Assembly (NCBI RefSeq): GCF_025136295.1
Contig: NZ_CP062788.1
Location: forward strand, 2,084,001 to 2,148,000
Length of the DNA: 64,000 nucleotides
Direction of reading: 5' to 3'
Source: Aestuariispira ectoiniformans
Lineage (GTDB): Bacteria > Pseudomonadota > Alphaproteobacteria > UBA8366 > Aestuariispiraceae
In this document: positions 25,526 to 34,067 of the stretch, in pieces
Layout of the letters: every line of letters begins with the position of its first letter
How positions within the stretch are numbered: position 1 is the first letter of the stretch
Notes under the pieces: generated by a model
What the model was told of the DNA's origin: nothing
Databases searched by the model: none
Seen by the model: the letters and a program-made list of their open reading frames with translations, nothing else
Program-made: the position numbers and the translations under genes

Positions 25526-26670
25526 TACATCACCTCAATTTCGGCCTGCAGGGCGCCTGCGGCTTTTACCGCCTGAAGGATTGTGATCATGTCGCGCGGG
25601 CCGACGCCCAGGCTGTTCAGGCCGTTCACCAGTTCCTGAAGGCTGACGCCGCCATCAACGACGCCGAGTTGCCTGTCCGCACCTTCATCCACTGTGATCT
25701 GCGTTCTGGGTACCGTGGTGGTGGTGCCGGTATTGGTGAAGGGTTGGGGCTGGGACACCTGCGGCGTTTCGGTAATCCGGATCGTCAGATTGCCCTGAGC
25801 AATCGCGACCTTGTTGATGCGCACATTCTCACCCATGACGATAACGCCGGATTGTTCGTCGATGATGACTTTTGCCACGTTGTCCGGCTCAACCCGCAAC
25901 TGTTCAATGTCAGTGATCATATTGACCACATCCCGGTCGTAATTGGCCGGAACCTTCACCTGGACAGTTGCCGGGTCGGTTGCGGAACTGACGTCCTGGC
26001 CGACAAAGGCGTTGATTGCGCGGCTGATACGGCGTGCAGTGGTGAAGTCCGGGTTGCGCAGGCTCAGGTGGTAAGTCTGGAGGTCCGCCATGCGGAAGGG
26101 CAATTCCTGCTCGACAATGGCGCCGTTGGCAATGCGGCCACTGGTTGGGACGCCCTTGACAACTGTTTCGGCATCGCCTTGTGCGGCAAATCCGCCAACT
26201 GCCAGTGTGCCTTGCGCTACCGCATAGACATCGCCGTCCGCGCCAAGGAGCGGTGTAACCAGCAATGTGCCACCCAGCAGGCTTTTCGAATCACCCAATG
26301 CGGAGACATTAACATCAATGCGTGCGCCCTGCCGGGCAAAGGCAGGAAGGCTTGCCGTTACCATGACGGCGGCGACATTCTTGGTGTTGAGGGAGCCATC
26401 ACGGGCGTTGACGCCAAGGCGTTCCAACATGCCAACAAGGCTTTCCTTCGTGAAAACTGCGCTGTTGAGGGTGTCACCCGTACCGTTCAGACCAACAACC
26501 AGCCCATAGCCGACCAGCATGTTTTCCCGCACGCCTTCTACATCGACGATGTCTTTGATGCGTGATTGCGCCGATGCGGAGAGGCTGCTCAGTGTTATGG
26601 CGGCCAGGCAAATACAAAAAACGGCGATTGTTTTTGCCAATGTCCAGAATGTGGAATGCACATTCATCAT
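25525..26670 (-). CDS. flgI: Flagellar P-ring protein FlgI
   Basis: 381 aa with a signal peptide (about 1-35, ending near LSASAQS). The body has the P-ring signature IKDIVDVEGVRENMLVGYG near the mature N-terminus and TLNSAVFTKESLVGMLERLG further on. FlgI forms the periplasmic ring around the rod. GAGGTT lies upstream of the double ATG at 26670/26667. It is the first gene of the minus-strand unit flgI-flgJ-flgN-flgK-sugar genes, with a sigma-54 promoter 38 bases upstream. Confidence 0.96.
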   Translation of the reverse strand: MMNVHSTFWTLAKTIAVFCICLAAITLSSLSASAQSRIKDIVDVEGVRENMLVGYGLVVGLNGTGDTLNSAVFTKESLVGMLERLGVNARDGSLNTKNVAAVMVTASLPAFARQGARIDVNVSALGDSKSLLGGTLLVTPLLGADGDVYAVAQGTLAVGGFAAQGDAETVVKGVPTSGRIANGAIVEQELPFRMADLQTYHLSLRNPDFTTARRISRAINAFVGQDVSSATDPATVQVKVPANYDRDVVNMITDIEQLRVEPDNVAKVIIDEQSGVIVMGENVRINKVAIAQGNLTIRITETPQVSQPQPFTNTGTTTTVPRTQITVDEGADRQLGVVDGGVSLQELVNGLNSLGVGPRDMITILQAVKAAGALQAEIEVM

Positions 26671-26707
26671 GGTGAACCTCTTTTCTCTTCTCTCGACATT
26701 GCATGAA

Positions 26708-26722
26708 GCGAAAATCGTGCCA
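26708..26722 (-). promoter_or_regulatory. Sigma-54 promoter of the flgI-flgK-sugar gene unit
   Basis: Minus strand reads TGGCACG-ATTT-TCGC: perfect -24, one change in the -12 (TCGC for TTGC), exact spacing. Predicted start near 26696, about 26 bases before flgI. Confidence 0.8.
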
Positions 26723-26893
26723 ATTTATGAAGTGCGGAAATCGTATGAAACATAGGGACGTTTCGTTTTGTCTCTTATTTGCTGTTGGATGGGGCGGCAA
26801 AAAATGCCGGATGCACATCGTGATCAGATGAGTAAAATGTCTGTGCCGGAGGCAGCGGTTTCCGGCAGTGGTAAAAAAGGATAAAATGAAAGA

Positions 26894-27334
26894 ATGAAAG
26901 TCCAAGGACCTGGTTCGACACGACGGACGTCGTCGACAAAGAAGACATCAAAAAGCCGCGGAACAGGCGGTGCGGACTTTGCGCGTGCCTTGAACGATGT
27001 TTCCGGAGAGGACGCGCATACCGAGGCTGCGGCGTCTGCAGGGCCGGTCTCGGCGGTGGATGCTCTTCTCTCTCTTCAGCAGGTTGATGATGCGACCCAG
27101 GGCGGTGGGCGCGCCCAGGCTGTTGCCTGGGGTGAGGATATGCTGGACCGCCTCGAAGCCATTCGGAACGCGCTTTTGATGGGGGCTGTGCCTTACGACC
27201 GTCTCGTGCAATTGGCCGAATCGGTGTCGAAGCAGGCCAAAGTGGCGGGGGATCCGAAGCTGTCTGCCGTTCTTGGAGAGATAGAATTGCGGGCTCAGGT
27301 TGAAATCGCAAAATTGGAAAAAGCCCGGAAGTAA
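26894..27334 (+). CDS. fliX: Flagellar assembly regulator FliX
   Basis: 146 aa. A disordered basic and Ser/Thr-rich N-terminus is followed by the conserved FliX part (about 50-140: SAVDALLSLQQVDD, LDRLEAIRNALLMGAVPYDRL, LSAVLGEIELRAQVEIAKL). FliX links flagellar assembly state to the sigma-54 activator FlbD in Caulobacter. No flbD is in this window. AAGGA is about 12 bases before the ATG at 26894, a little far. It is divergent from flgI; no sigma-54 promoter was seen upstream, consistent with an earlier expression class. Confidence 0.9.
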   Translation: MKVQGPGSTRRTSSTKKTSKSRGTGGADFARALNDVSGEDAHTEAAASAGPVSAVDALLSLQQVDDATQGGGRAQAVAWGEDMLDRLEAIRNALLMGAVPYDRLVQLAESVSKQAKVAGDPKLSAVLGEIELRAQVEIAKLEKARK

Positions 27335-27475
27335 CCGTCTCCGCCTTTTTTTATCCAAATCTGTTTACAAAAAAATAACGAAAAAAAGATTGTATATTCC
27401 GAATGGAACAAATATAAGCGCGTGTACCAGGATTGGGGGTTTTTCAAGGGGTAGCCCTAGTTTGGGAGTTTATTG

Positions 27476-27961
27476 ATGTCGGCGGACCGTAAGCCTGAAG
27501 ATTTCACCGAAGGTGACAGCAATCACTCCAAAGATTCTGCTTTTACAGCGCCACTTCTTCCACCGGATTATATGCCTAGCAATGACGAGGAATTCATGAA
27601 TCCTCTTCAACTGGAGTATTTTCGGCAGAAATTGCTGCGCTGGCGTTCAGAATTGCTGGAGGAATCCACGGAAACATTGGCGAGTATGCAGCAGGAAAAC
27701 CTTGCGCAGCCAGACCTGACAGACCGTGCCAGCATGGAAACAGACCGTGCCATTGAGTTGCGGACGCGGGATCGCGAACGCAAATTGATCTCCAAGATTG
27801 ACGAGGCATTGGATCGGATCGCAAACGGGGTCTACGGCTATTGCGAGGAAACTGACGAGCCAATTTCTCTGAAGCGACTGGAGGCTCGTCCCATTGCCAC
27901 CTTGTCTCTGGAGGCGCAGGAGCGTCACGAAAGAGACGAGCGGACACGCCGGGACGATTAG
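27476..27961 (+). CDS. dksA: DksA/TraR-family RNA polymerase-binding factor (single-cysteine variant)
   Basis: 161 aa from ATG 27476 (GGGAG 7 bases upstream preferred over TTG 27473). A coiled-coil of about 75 residues (YFRQKLLRWRSELLEES...) is followed by the DksA globular end GYCEETDEPISLKRLEARP and a C-terminal helix. Of the four zinc-finger cysteines only the first (GYC) is visible; the others are replaced, as in several alphaproteobacterial DksA proteins that work without zinc. DksA modulates transcription with ppGpp. It follows fliX and ends in its own terminator. The RNA polymerase tip region reads DLTDRASMETDRA, so the DxxDxA motif is present. Confidence 0.92.
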   Translation: MSADRKPEDFTEGDSNHSKDSAFTAPLLPPDYMPSNDEEFMNPLQLEYFRQKLLRWRSELLEESTETLASMQQENLAQPDLTDRASMETDRAIELRTRDRERKLISKIDEALDRIANGVYGYCEETDEPISLKRLEARPIATLSLEAQERHERDERTRRDD

Positions 27962-28010
27962 TCAGCTATTATATATACTATATATACGTTCGGATTTATA
28001 TCCTGCGTTG

Positions 28011-28041
28011 AAAAGGCCGCCCGATCGGGTGGCCTTTTTTT
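28011..28041 (+). terminator. Intrinsic terminator after dksA
   Basis: AAAGGCC-G-CCCGATCGGG-T-GGCCTTT hairpin with one mismatch, followed by TTTTTTT. It lies about 50 bases beyond the dksA stop. Confidence 0.85.
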
Positions 28042-28073
28042 ATGTCCCGGTACTGCCGGGTGGCCTTGGCCAG

Positions 28074-28117
28074 AAGGAAAAAGATAGACGGGCCGGTGTG
28101 GTTACACCGGCCCGTCT
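28074..28117 (-). terminator. Intrinsic terminator of the flgF-flgG-flgA-flgH unit
   Basis: Perfect 14-bp stem (AGACGGGCCGGTGT / ACACCGGCCCGTCT, 28086-28117) with a 4-base loop. On the minus strand it is followed by ATCTTTTTCC, a weak T-run. Confidence 0.85.
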
Positions 28118-28189
28118 GGAATACGCACGCGAGAGGAGAGAAGAGGAGAGAGAGGAGAGACCGCGGGCGTAATCCTGTTCCTGCTGCCG

Positions 28190-28975
28190 TTAGAATGGCA
28201 TGAGTATGTCAATGAATTGGGAGCCCCAGCGAGGTTGCTGCACATCATTGATCTGTCCGCGACCGCCGTAAGCCAGTCGGGCTTCCGCAATCTTGTCGTA
28301 TGAGATTTCGTTACTGTTATCGATATCCTGCGGACGAATGACCCCGGCAAGTTGAAGTTCGCGGACTTCATAGTTTACGCGAGTTTCCTGACGTCCGTGA
28401 ATGACGAGGTTTCCGTTGGGCAGAACCTGCGTGACGACGGCGGCCAGGCTCAGTTCCACCTTTTCCTTCCGGTCAATCGCACCGGTTCCTGCCTGGCTGC
28501 TGGTAGAGCCAAGGTTCAACAGATTGTCCGGTGTTGCTGCTTCCGGAAGGATCGCACCGAGCGAGTTCTGATATCCCAGGAGGCCTGGAACGTCGACGTC
28601 TTCGCTGGAGGCGCGGGTTCGGGTGGTCTCATTGTCGAGTTCGGCTTTGTCGTCGATGGAAATCAGAACGGTCACGATATCGCCAACGCGGTTTGCACGC
28701 AGGTCCTTGAGGAATGCGCGAGACCCGGGACGCCAGAGGGAGTTGGCGTTCCTGCGTGCCGTTTCTGGCGCCGGCATCGGCATGGAGATCGGCCGATAGT
28801 TCGGTTCATGCGTCGGGTTCTTTATCTCGGTCAGTTCAGGCGTCTCGCCGATATCCGACAGGCGCGACAGAGTGTTACAGCCAGATACGACCGTTGCGGC
28901 AAGCAGGGCGATTCCCAGCTTTCCGGCAATTTTGGCAAGCGGGTGTGCTGTTTCACTTTTTATCAGATACTGCAT
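28190..28975 (-). CDS. flgH: Flagellar L-ring lipoprotein FlgH
   Basis: 261 aa. A signal sequence ends at the lipobox VSGC (Cys about 33), so the mature protein is lipid-anchored in the outer membrane. Downstream, RANRVGDIVTVLISIDDKAEL is the FlgH core and GVIRPQDIDNSNEISYDKIAEAR its C-terminal hallmark. Four short ribosome-site candidates precede the ATG (AAGGG, AGAAGAG). It lies 15 bases after flgA and is the last gene of the flgF-flgG-flgA-flgH unit. Confidence 0.96.
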   Translation of the reverse strand: MQYLIKSETAHPLAKIAGKLGIALLAATVVSGCNTLSRLSDIGETPELTEIKNPTHEPNYRPISMPMPAPETARRNANSLWRPGSRAFLKDLRANRVGDIVTVLISIDDKAELDNETTRTRASSEDVDVPGLLGYQNSLGAILPEAATPDNLLNLGSTSSQAGTGAIDRKEKVELSLAAVVTQVLPNGNLVIHGRQETRVNYEVRELQLAGVIRPQDIDNSNEISYDKIAEARLAYGGRGQINDVQQPRWGSQFIDILMPF

Positions 28976-28990
28976 TCTCTTCTGCCCTTT

Positions 28991-29986
28991 CTAGCGCATG
29001 GCCGATTGGAGTGGGCTGACGACTGTGGCCTTGTTCGGGCCGGTAACGATGGCTTCTACCAATTGTTTGCTTTGCAGGTTTTCGACCTTGATCACGTCAC
29101 CTTTTGCACCGCTTTCCAGTGCTTTCGCCTGGACGGTAAGGCGCATAAGCGGCGTTTCCAGCGTGACTGTCAGGATGCCTCTGCGAGAGACGAGCAGGGG
29201 AGGCTCGATATCGTTGTGAGATACCAGACGGCCTTCCTGTAAAGTGTGTTTGGCGCTCTGTCCGACCATGTCCGAGGCATCTATGAGCGCGTTCCGTGTC
29301 AGGCGATTGGCCCGGATCTGGACGTACTGAAGATCCTGATCGGCAACGATATCGCCCCGCTTGATACGGTGGCTCGGGACAGCAACCTCGACCATCCGGT
29401 AGATGCGCCCGCTAACGGGGATGCTAACCTGATGTTGGCCCGTTGCCGGAGCAACAAGGGTCCCGGTGAAATGGCCCCGGGCAGCATCCAGGCGAAGATT
29501 TGCCAACGCAACTGATGCCGGGCTGTCAGAAGTCAGGTTTATGGTGGAGAGCTGGTTGTCCAGTTCAATTTCATAGAGCCCGCCATCTGCAGTTGCTTCT
29601 TCGACAGCCTCTTTTACCTTCTGTGCCTGCAGTTCCGTCGTCAGCTTGACAGCGGTACGATAGACGGTGGAGGTGTCCAACTGACTCGTGGGCTTCCAGT
29701 TCACCTCGAACAGGTTCGCGATACGCCAGAGCCAGGCGGCCTTGAGTGTAAACTCATGGCCCGGCGCTGGTGCGTGGGCGATGGCACGATTGGCATAATT
29801 TTGCACGCCGTTGAAAACGTCACCGAGAAGGATTTTGTCGCTGTCGACGGTCACGGACGACCGCAGGGTGACAGGCAGCGTCTCGGGTTCAGGTGTCGAG
29901 GAGGCACCCCAGGCCGCGCTGCTGGCGGCGAGAAAGATCGCTGCTGCGCCCAGCCTCTTCAATGTTGGATTGATGATCAAAGTCAT
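28991..29986 (-). CDS. flgA: Flagellar basal body P-ring formation protein FlgA
   Basis: 331 aa. An N-terminal signal peptide (AAIFLAASSAAWGAS) points to periplasmic action. The C-terminal SAF/antifreeze-type domain contains SHRIKRGDIVADQDLQ, then the conserved ALIDASDMVGQSAKHTLQEG and LTVQAKALESGAKGD. FlgA is the periplasmic chaperone for FlgI. GGAGG is 7 bases before the ATG. The N-terminal portion (about 30-190) is longer than in enteric FlgA (about 220 aa), as in other alphaproteobacteria. It is 15 bases from both flgG and flgH. Confidence 0.93.
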   Translation of the reverse strand: MTLIINPTLKRLGAAAIFLAASSAAWGASSTPEPETLPVTLRSSVTVDSDKILLGDVFNGVQNYANRAIAHAPAPGHEFTLKAAWLWRIANLFEVNWKPTSQLDTSTVYRTAVKLTTELQAQKVKEAVEEATADGGLYEIELDNQLSTINLTSDSPASVALANLRLDAARGHFTGTLVAPATGQHQVSIPVSGRIYRMVEVAVPSHRIKRGDIVADQDLQYVQIRANRLTRNALIDASDMVGQSAKHTLQEGRLVSHNDIEPPLLVSRRGILTVTLETPLMRLTVQAKALESGAKGDVIKVENLQSKQLVEAIVTGPNKATVVSPLQSAMR

Positions 29987-30001
29987 GACGTCAAACCTCC
30001 A

Positions 30002-30787
30002 TTACCGGATGTTATTGAGCTGTGACATCATCTGGTCGGAGGTTTCGATCACCTTGGAGTTCATCTCATAGGCACGTTGTGCCGTGATGAGGTTCGTGAC
30101 CTCCTCGACCACATTCACGTTCGATGTTTCCAGGAAGCCCTGTTGAAGGGTGCCAAAACCATCCGTCGCAGGGGCGGCCGTTGTCGGCGCGCCGGAGGCG
30201 TCGGTCTCCTTGTAGAGGTTATCCCCGACGGCGAGCAAACCTGCATCATTGGCGAAGTTGGCCAACTCAAGCTGACCGACATTTTGCTGGGCGACCTGGC
30301 CGTCGATGGTGGCAAGAACTTCGCCGCTGCTGTTTACGGTAATGTCCACGGCATTCTGGGGGATCGTGATCCCCGGCTGCACTGTGTAGCCGTCCGCCGT
30401 TACAATCGTGCCGTCATTGCTCAACTGGAAAGAACCGGCGCGGGTGTAGGCGGTATCACCGTTGGGCATTTCGATCTGGAAATAGCCCGAGCCGTTGATG
30501 GCCATGTCGAGAGTGTTTTCTGTCAGAGTCAGGTTGCCGGGCTCGTTGATGCGATATACCGCTGCGGTCTTCACACCCAGGCCAACCTGCACACCGACGG
30601 GGACGATCGTGCCGGCATCGGAAGACGCCGCGCCGACACGGCGCTGGTTCTGGTACAGAAGGTCCTGAAATTCCGCGCGCCGCCGCTGGTAGGCCGTCGT
30701 GTTCATGTTGGCGATGTTGTGGGAAATGACTTCAACATTGAGCTGCTGTGCCAGCATACCCGTCGCGCCAATATTCAAGGAACGCAT
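30002..30787 (-). CDS. flgG: Distal rod protein FlgG
   Basis: 261 aa, the common FlgG length. Starts MRSLNIGATGMLAQQLNVEV with NIANMNTTAYQRRRAEFQD, and ends in the family helix VTNLITAQRAYEMNSKVIETSD. FlgG builds the distal rod under the hook. GAAGGGAG lies 8 bases before the ATG. It follows flgF by 20 bases and precedes flgA by 15. Confidence 0.97.
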   Translation of the reverse strand: MRSLNIGATGMLAQQLNVEVISHNIANMNTTAYQRRRAEFQDLLYQNQRRVGAASSDAGTIVPVGVQVGLGVKTAAVYRINEPGNLTLTENTLDMAINGSGYFQIEMPNGDTAYTRAGSFQLSNDGTIVTADGYTVQPGITIPQNAVDITVNSSGEVLATIDGQVAQQNVGQLELANFANDAGLLAVGDNLYKETDASGAPTTAAPATDGFGTLQQGFLETSNVNVVEEVTNLITAQRAYEMNSKVIETSDQMMSQLNNIR

Positions 30788-30807
30788 TCTAGTCTCCCTT
30801 CACGGTG

Positions 30808-31527
30808 TTACGCCGACGCACGGCCAAGGCGGTTGATCGCGTTTTTCAGGCGGTCATCTTCTGCCTTGATGAAATTCTGAACGGACTGATAGTCACGGTG
30901 GACCTGAATCATGCGGGTGAGCTCGATAATGGGTTTCACGTTCGATTCTTCCAGCATGCCCTGGGCAACGCTGGGGGTGGCCACATTCTGCGGAGGAGTG
31001 TCCGAGCTATAGAGGCCGTCCGCCCCTTTGCGGAGCTGTTGTTCGTCTGCAAAATCAACCAACTGGAGGGTGCCCACAATCCCTTCCTGGGTGGACACCG
31101 TACCATCTTCCGCGATGGTAACCTGCCCCTGGTCCTGCGGGATAATAATAGGGCCTGCGAGGCCGCGTACCGTGTATCCGGCACTGGTTACCAACTGGCT
31201 GTTTGCGTCGATCTGAAAACGGCCATGGCGCGTGAAACGTTGTCCCATGGGGGTGTCGACCACGAAATAGCCTTTGTCCTTGATCGCGACATCCAGCGGA
31301 TTGTTGGTCACCTTCATCGGACCTTCGCTCAAGTCACGGGCCAGACCGACATCCTGGACGAAGGACAGTTTCTCGCCCCGCGTCGGTTTGTCGATGAACT
31401 CCTGGAACACCATCTTCTCGCCTTTGTAGGCGGGGGTGTTGGCGTTCGCGATATTGTTGGCAACGATCGACATCTCGTTGGCCAACGTCATTTGCCGTGA
31501 CAAGGCGATATAGGATGAATTTTCCAT
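30808..31527 (-). CDS. flgF: Proximal rod protein FlgF
   Basis: 239 aa. Starts MENSSYIALSRQMTLANEM with NIANANTPAYKGEKMVFQE, distinct from FlgG, and ends in LTRMIQVHRDYQSVQNFIKAE, the FlgF form of the C-terminal helix. AGAGGAG is 7 bases before the ATG. It is the first gene of the unit, downstream of a sigma-54 promoter about 62 bases away. Confidence 0.96.
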   Translation of the reverse strand: MENSSYIALSRQMTLANEMSIVANNIANANTPAYKGEKMVFQEFIDKPTRGEKLSFVQDVGLARDLSEGPMKVTNNPLDVAIKDKGYFVVDTPMGQRFTRHGRFQIDANSQLVTSAGYTVRGLAGPIIIPQDQGQVTIAEDGTVSTQEGIVGTLQLVDFADEQQLRKGADGLYSSDTPPQNVATPSVAQGMLEESNVKPIIELTRMIQVHRDYQSVQNFIKAEDDRLKNAINRLGRASA

Positions 31528-31588
31528 AGCGCCACTCCTCTTGTTTTGTCCGGTTTCTCAGGCCGGACATCTCCTCGGTGTCTACTAA

Positions 31589-31603
31589 GCAAGGGGTGTG
31601 CCA
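31589..31603 (-). promoter_or_regulatory. Sigma-54 promoter of flgF-flgG-flgA-flgH
   Basis: Minus strand reads TGGCACA-CCCC-TTGC, consensus -24/-12 with exact spacing. Predicted start near 31577, about 50 bases before flgF. Confidence 0.9.
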
Positions 31604-31858
31604 AACACTGTATGGCGCGGAATTCCTGGCTTTATTGACGGGCTGAGGGGAGGGGGTGAGGGTGCTTGAGGTAGAAACTGCCGTCTAACTTTGCCGACCA
31701 GGGGGGAAGTTGCTGCCGCAACGAAGGCATTTCATGGTTATCGCTTTGCGACTACTTTCTTTTCCTGAGATTTTTATTATGTTTCTTTTCTTGTTGGTGC
31801 GTTAGTATTTGGGCCAATCTGACGAATTATGTGACGGAAGACCGGTGGGTAGCTGCGA
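31604..31858. other. Intergenic region upstream of fliL
   Basis: About 255 bases between the flgF promoter and fliL. No sigma-54 match was found on the plus strand, and no hairpin with a T-run was recognised. A G-rich stretch lies at 31645-31665. The fliL promoter is presumably here but unidentified. Confidence 0.4.
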
Positions 31859-32386
31859 ATGAGCGACGAAACAGAGAATCTGGATATCGAAGACGACGAG
31901 GGCGGTGGCTCGCGGGTAAGCGGCAAGAAACTGGTGCTCTTCATTGTGCTTCCTGTCTTGTTGCTGGTCGGTACCGGTGCCGGACTGTTTTTTTCGGGTA
32001 TCCTGGATCCTATTCTGGGGATTGAGGCCGAGGGGGACGCGCATCAGGAAGCCGCAATGGAAGACAAGGCGCCCACGGCGCCGGGTGTCTTCTATGACCT
32101 CGACGAGATTCTGGTGACGTTGCGCACGGCAGGCAGCAAGCAGAAGTTTCTCAAGCTGCAGGTCTCCTTGGAACTGGAAAGCCAGGAAGATGTTGCCAAG
32201 GTGGAGGCGGTGAAGCCTCGCATCATCGACAATTTCCAGGTTTTCCTGCGGGAGTTGCGCCTGGAGGAACTGGAAGGCAGCCAGGGGGTCTATCGAATCA
32301 AGGAAGAGTTGCTTGATCGTGTGAATCAGGCTGTTTACCCCGTGAAGATCAAGGATGTGCTGTTTAAGGACATGTTGATTCAATAG
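31859..32386 (+). CDS. fliL: Flagellar basal body protein FliL
   Basis: 175 aa. An acidic cytosolic N-terminus, one membrane helix (about 24-46, LVLFIVLPVLLLVGTGAG) and a periplasmic domain with YDLDEILVTLRT, FLKLQVSLELE and a C-terminal VKIKDVLFKDMLIQ. FliL surrounds the stator MotA/MotB and raises torque. It is first of the fliL-fliM-DUF6468-motE block, 102 bases before fliM. Confidence 0.93.
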   Translation: MSDETENLDIEDDEGGGSRVSGKKLVLFIVLPVLLLVGTGAGLFFSGILDPILGIEAEGDAHQEAAMEDKAPTAPGVFYDLDEILVTLRTAGSKQKFLKLQVSLELESQEDVAKVEAVKPRIIDNFQVFLRELRLEELEGSQGVYRIKEELLDRVNQAVYPVKIKDVLFKDMLIQ

Positions 32387-32488
32387 GGTTTCTGGTAGTA
32401 TTTGCCCAGGTTGGCGCGGGTTTTGCCTGTCAAAGACCGTGTGTGGAGAAAGTTTCGTCTCCCCTGACCATTGAAAATGGGTGCTGTA

Positions 32489-33562
32489 ATGGCTGACGAC
32501 GACGATCTGGAAGGTATGGACGACGCAGAAGGCGCAGATGATGATGCGCTGGCGGCGGAATGGGCGGCTATGGCCGACGACGAGCCCGACTCCTCTATGG
32601 GGGCGGCGGCGACCCGTGTTCTGGATCAGGATGAAATCGACAGTCTTCTCGGTTTCCAGGAAGGCGGTGACGATCAGGACAAATCCGGTATCGAGGCGAT
32701 CATCGATTCCGGCATGGTGTCCTATGAGCGCCTTCCCATGCTGGAGGTGGTTTACGACCGGCTTGTGCGTATGATGTCGACCAGCCTGCGTAATTTTACC
32801 TCCGACAACGTGGAAGTCAGCCTCGATAACATAACCTCCATTCGGTTCGGTGATTATCTGAACTCGATTCCCCTGCCGGCCATGCTGTCGGTCTTCAAGG
32901 CGGAAGAGTGGGACAACTATGGTCTGATCACTGTCGACAGTTCCCTGATTTATTCCATTGTGGACGTGTTGTTGGGCGGTCGCCGAGGGACGGCGGCAAT
33001 GCGTATTGAGGGACGTCCGTATACCACGATCGAACGCAATCTGGTGGAGCGCATGGTCAGTGTGGTGTTGGCTGACCTGTCCGCAGCCTTCGATCCGTTG
33101 AGCTCTGTCACGATGCGTTTTGAACGGCTGGAGACGAACCCGCGATTTGCCACGATTGCCCGGCCTGCAAATGCGGCGATCCTGGCGCGCCTGCGTATCG
33201 ATATGGAAGACAGGGGGGGGCGTCTGGAACTGCTGTTGCCCTATGCGACGCTGGAGCCGGTTCGCGAACTGTTGCTCCAGATGTTCATGGGGGAAAAATT
33301 TGGCCGGGACAGCATCTGGGAAAACCACCTTGCAACTGAACTTTGGTTCACGGAAGTCCCGATCGAAGTGGTGCTGGACGAGGTGACAACGTCATTGGGC
33401 GATGTGTTAAACTGGGATGTCGGGACGTTTTTGCCGTTGCAGGTGACGCCCGAGTCGGACGTTGAATTGCGGTGCGGCACCGTACCGATGTTTCGTGCGT
33501 CTATGGGCCGAAAGGGGCATAACATCGCTGTGCGCCTGGAAGGCAAAATCGAGGCGGAGTAA
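32489..33562 (+). CDS. fliM: Flagellar motor switch protein FliM
   Basis: 357 aa from ATG 32489 (a TTG at 32471 and an ATG at 32477 are also open; this one gives the typical acidic start MADDDDLEG and was chosen by family form, as no strong ribosome site decides). LDQDEIDSLLGF (45-56) is the CheY-P binding segment of FliM, here behind a longer acidic leader than usual. The middle CheC-like domain follows; the C-terminal SpoA part includes VVLDEVTTSLGDVLNWDVG. FliM forms the C-ring that reverses rotation. It is 8 bases before the DUF6468 gene. No fliN is in the window. Confidence 0.94.
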   Translation: MADDDDLEGMDDAEGADDDALAAEWAAMADDEPDSSMGAAATRVLDQDEIDSLLGFQEGGDDQDKSGIEAIIDSGMVSYERLPMLEVVYDRLVRMMSTSLRNFTSDNVEVSLDNITSIRFGDYLNSIPLPAMLSVFKAEEWDNYGLITVDSSLIYSIVDVLLGGRRGTAAMRIEGRPYTTIERNLVERMVSVVLADLSAAFDPLSSVTMRFERLETNPRFATIARPANAAILARLRIDMEDRGGRLELLLPYATLEPVRELLLQMFMGEKFGRDSIWENHLATELWFTEVPIEVVLDEVTTSLGDVLNWDVGTFLPLQVTPESDVELRCGTVPMFRASMGRKGHNIAVRLEGKIEAE

Positions 33563-33570
33563 GGTATTTT

Positions 33571-34062
33571 ATGGCGTGGCTCGATATAGAGATCTTTGTG
33601 GAAATCGGATTCGCGGTCCTGCTGGTCGCCGTTCTGGTCTACGCCATTCGTCTCAACAGGCATATTGGTGCCCTGCAGAAGAATAAGGCGGACCTGGAAA
33701 AGCTGTTGGCCGGTTTCGTGTCCTCTACAGAACGGGCAGAACAGGCGCTCGATCGTTTGAAGTCCGGCTCCCAGGAAAAAAGTGCCGAATTGGACAGCCT
33801 TGTTGGCAAGGCGGAAACGCTGAGGGCGGATCTGGCCTATATGCTGGATCGGGGCGATGAGATTGCTAACCGGCTGGAAAATGGCATTCGCAGTGGCCGC
33901 AGCGGTGGATCGCCCGCCGCCTCCACGGTGTCATCCGGTGACAGCGGTCCGTCGGACTGGCCGGAGTTGCGTGCATCTCCCGATGAAAAACCGGAGAAAA
34001 GTCGGCAGATCAAGGAAAAGTCAAAGTCTGATTTGCTTAAGGCTTTGCAGGGGATGCGGTAA
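33571..34062 (+). CDS. DUF6468 protein, membrane-anchored coiled-coil, flagellar context
   Basis: 163 aa. One N-terminal membrane helix (about 10-27, VEIGFAVLLVAVLVYAI) is followed by a heptad-like coil (KADLEKLLAGFVSSTERAEQALDRL ... ADLAYMLDRGDEIANRLE) and a Ser/Gly-rich tail ending in KSKSDLLKALQGMR. DUF6468 is known as an uncharacterised family of alphaproteobacteria, commonly beside fliM. It overlaps nothing but lies 8 bases after fliM and 5 before the MotE-like gene. The conserved last ten residues could be a docking peptide. A motor-associated role is inferred from context. Confidence 0.75.
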   Translation: MAWLDIEIFVEIGFAVLLVAVLVYAIRLNRHIGALQKNKADLEKLLAGFVSSTERAEQALDRLKSGSQEKSAELDSLVGKAETLRADLAYMLDRGDEIANRLENGIRSGRSGGSPAASTVSSGDSGPSDWPELRASPDEKPEKSRQIKEKSKSDLLKALQGMR

Positions 34063-34067
34063 TAGAA

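Noticed and set aside
27960-27990. AT-rich near-palindrome (TATATATACTATATATA) after dksA as a binding site
   Set aside because: No family match; the hairpin that ends dksA lies just beyond it, and A/T-rich spacers are common.
31802-33328. 508-codon minus-strand open frame opposite fliL/fliM
   Set aside because: Antisense of well-recognised fliL and fliM; His/Gln-rich product is typical of a shadow frame.
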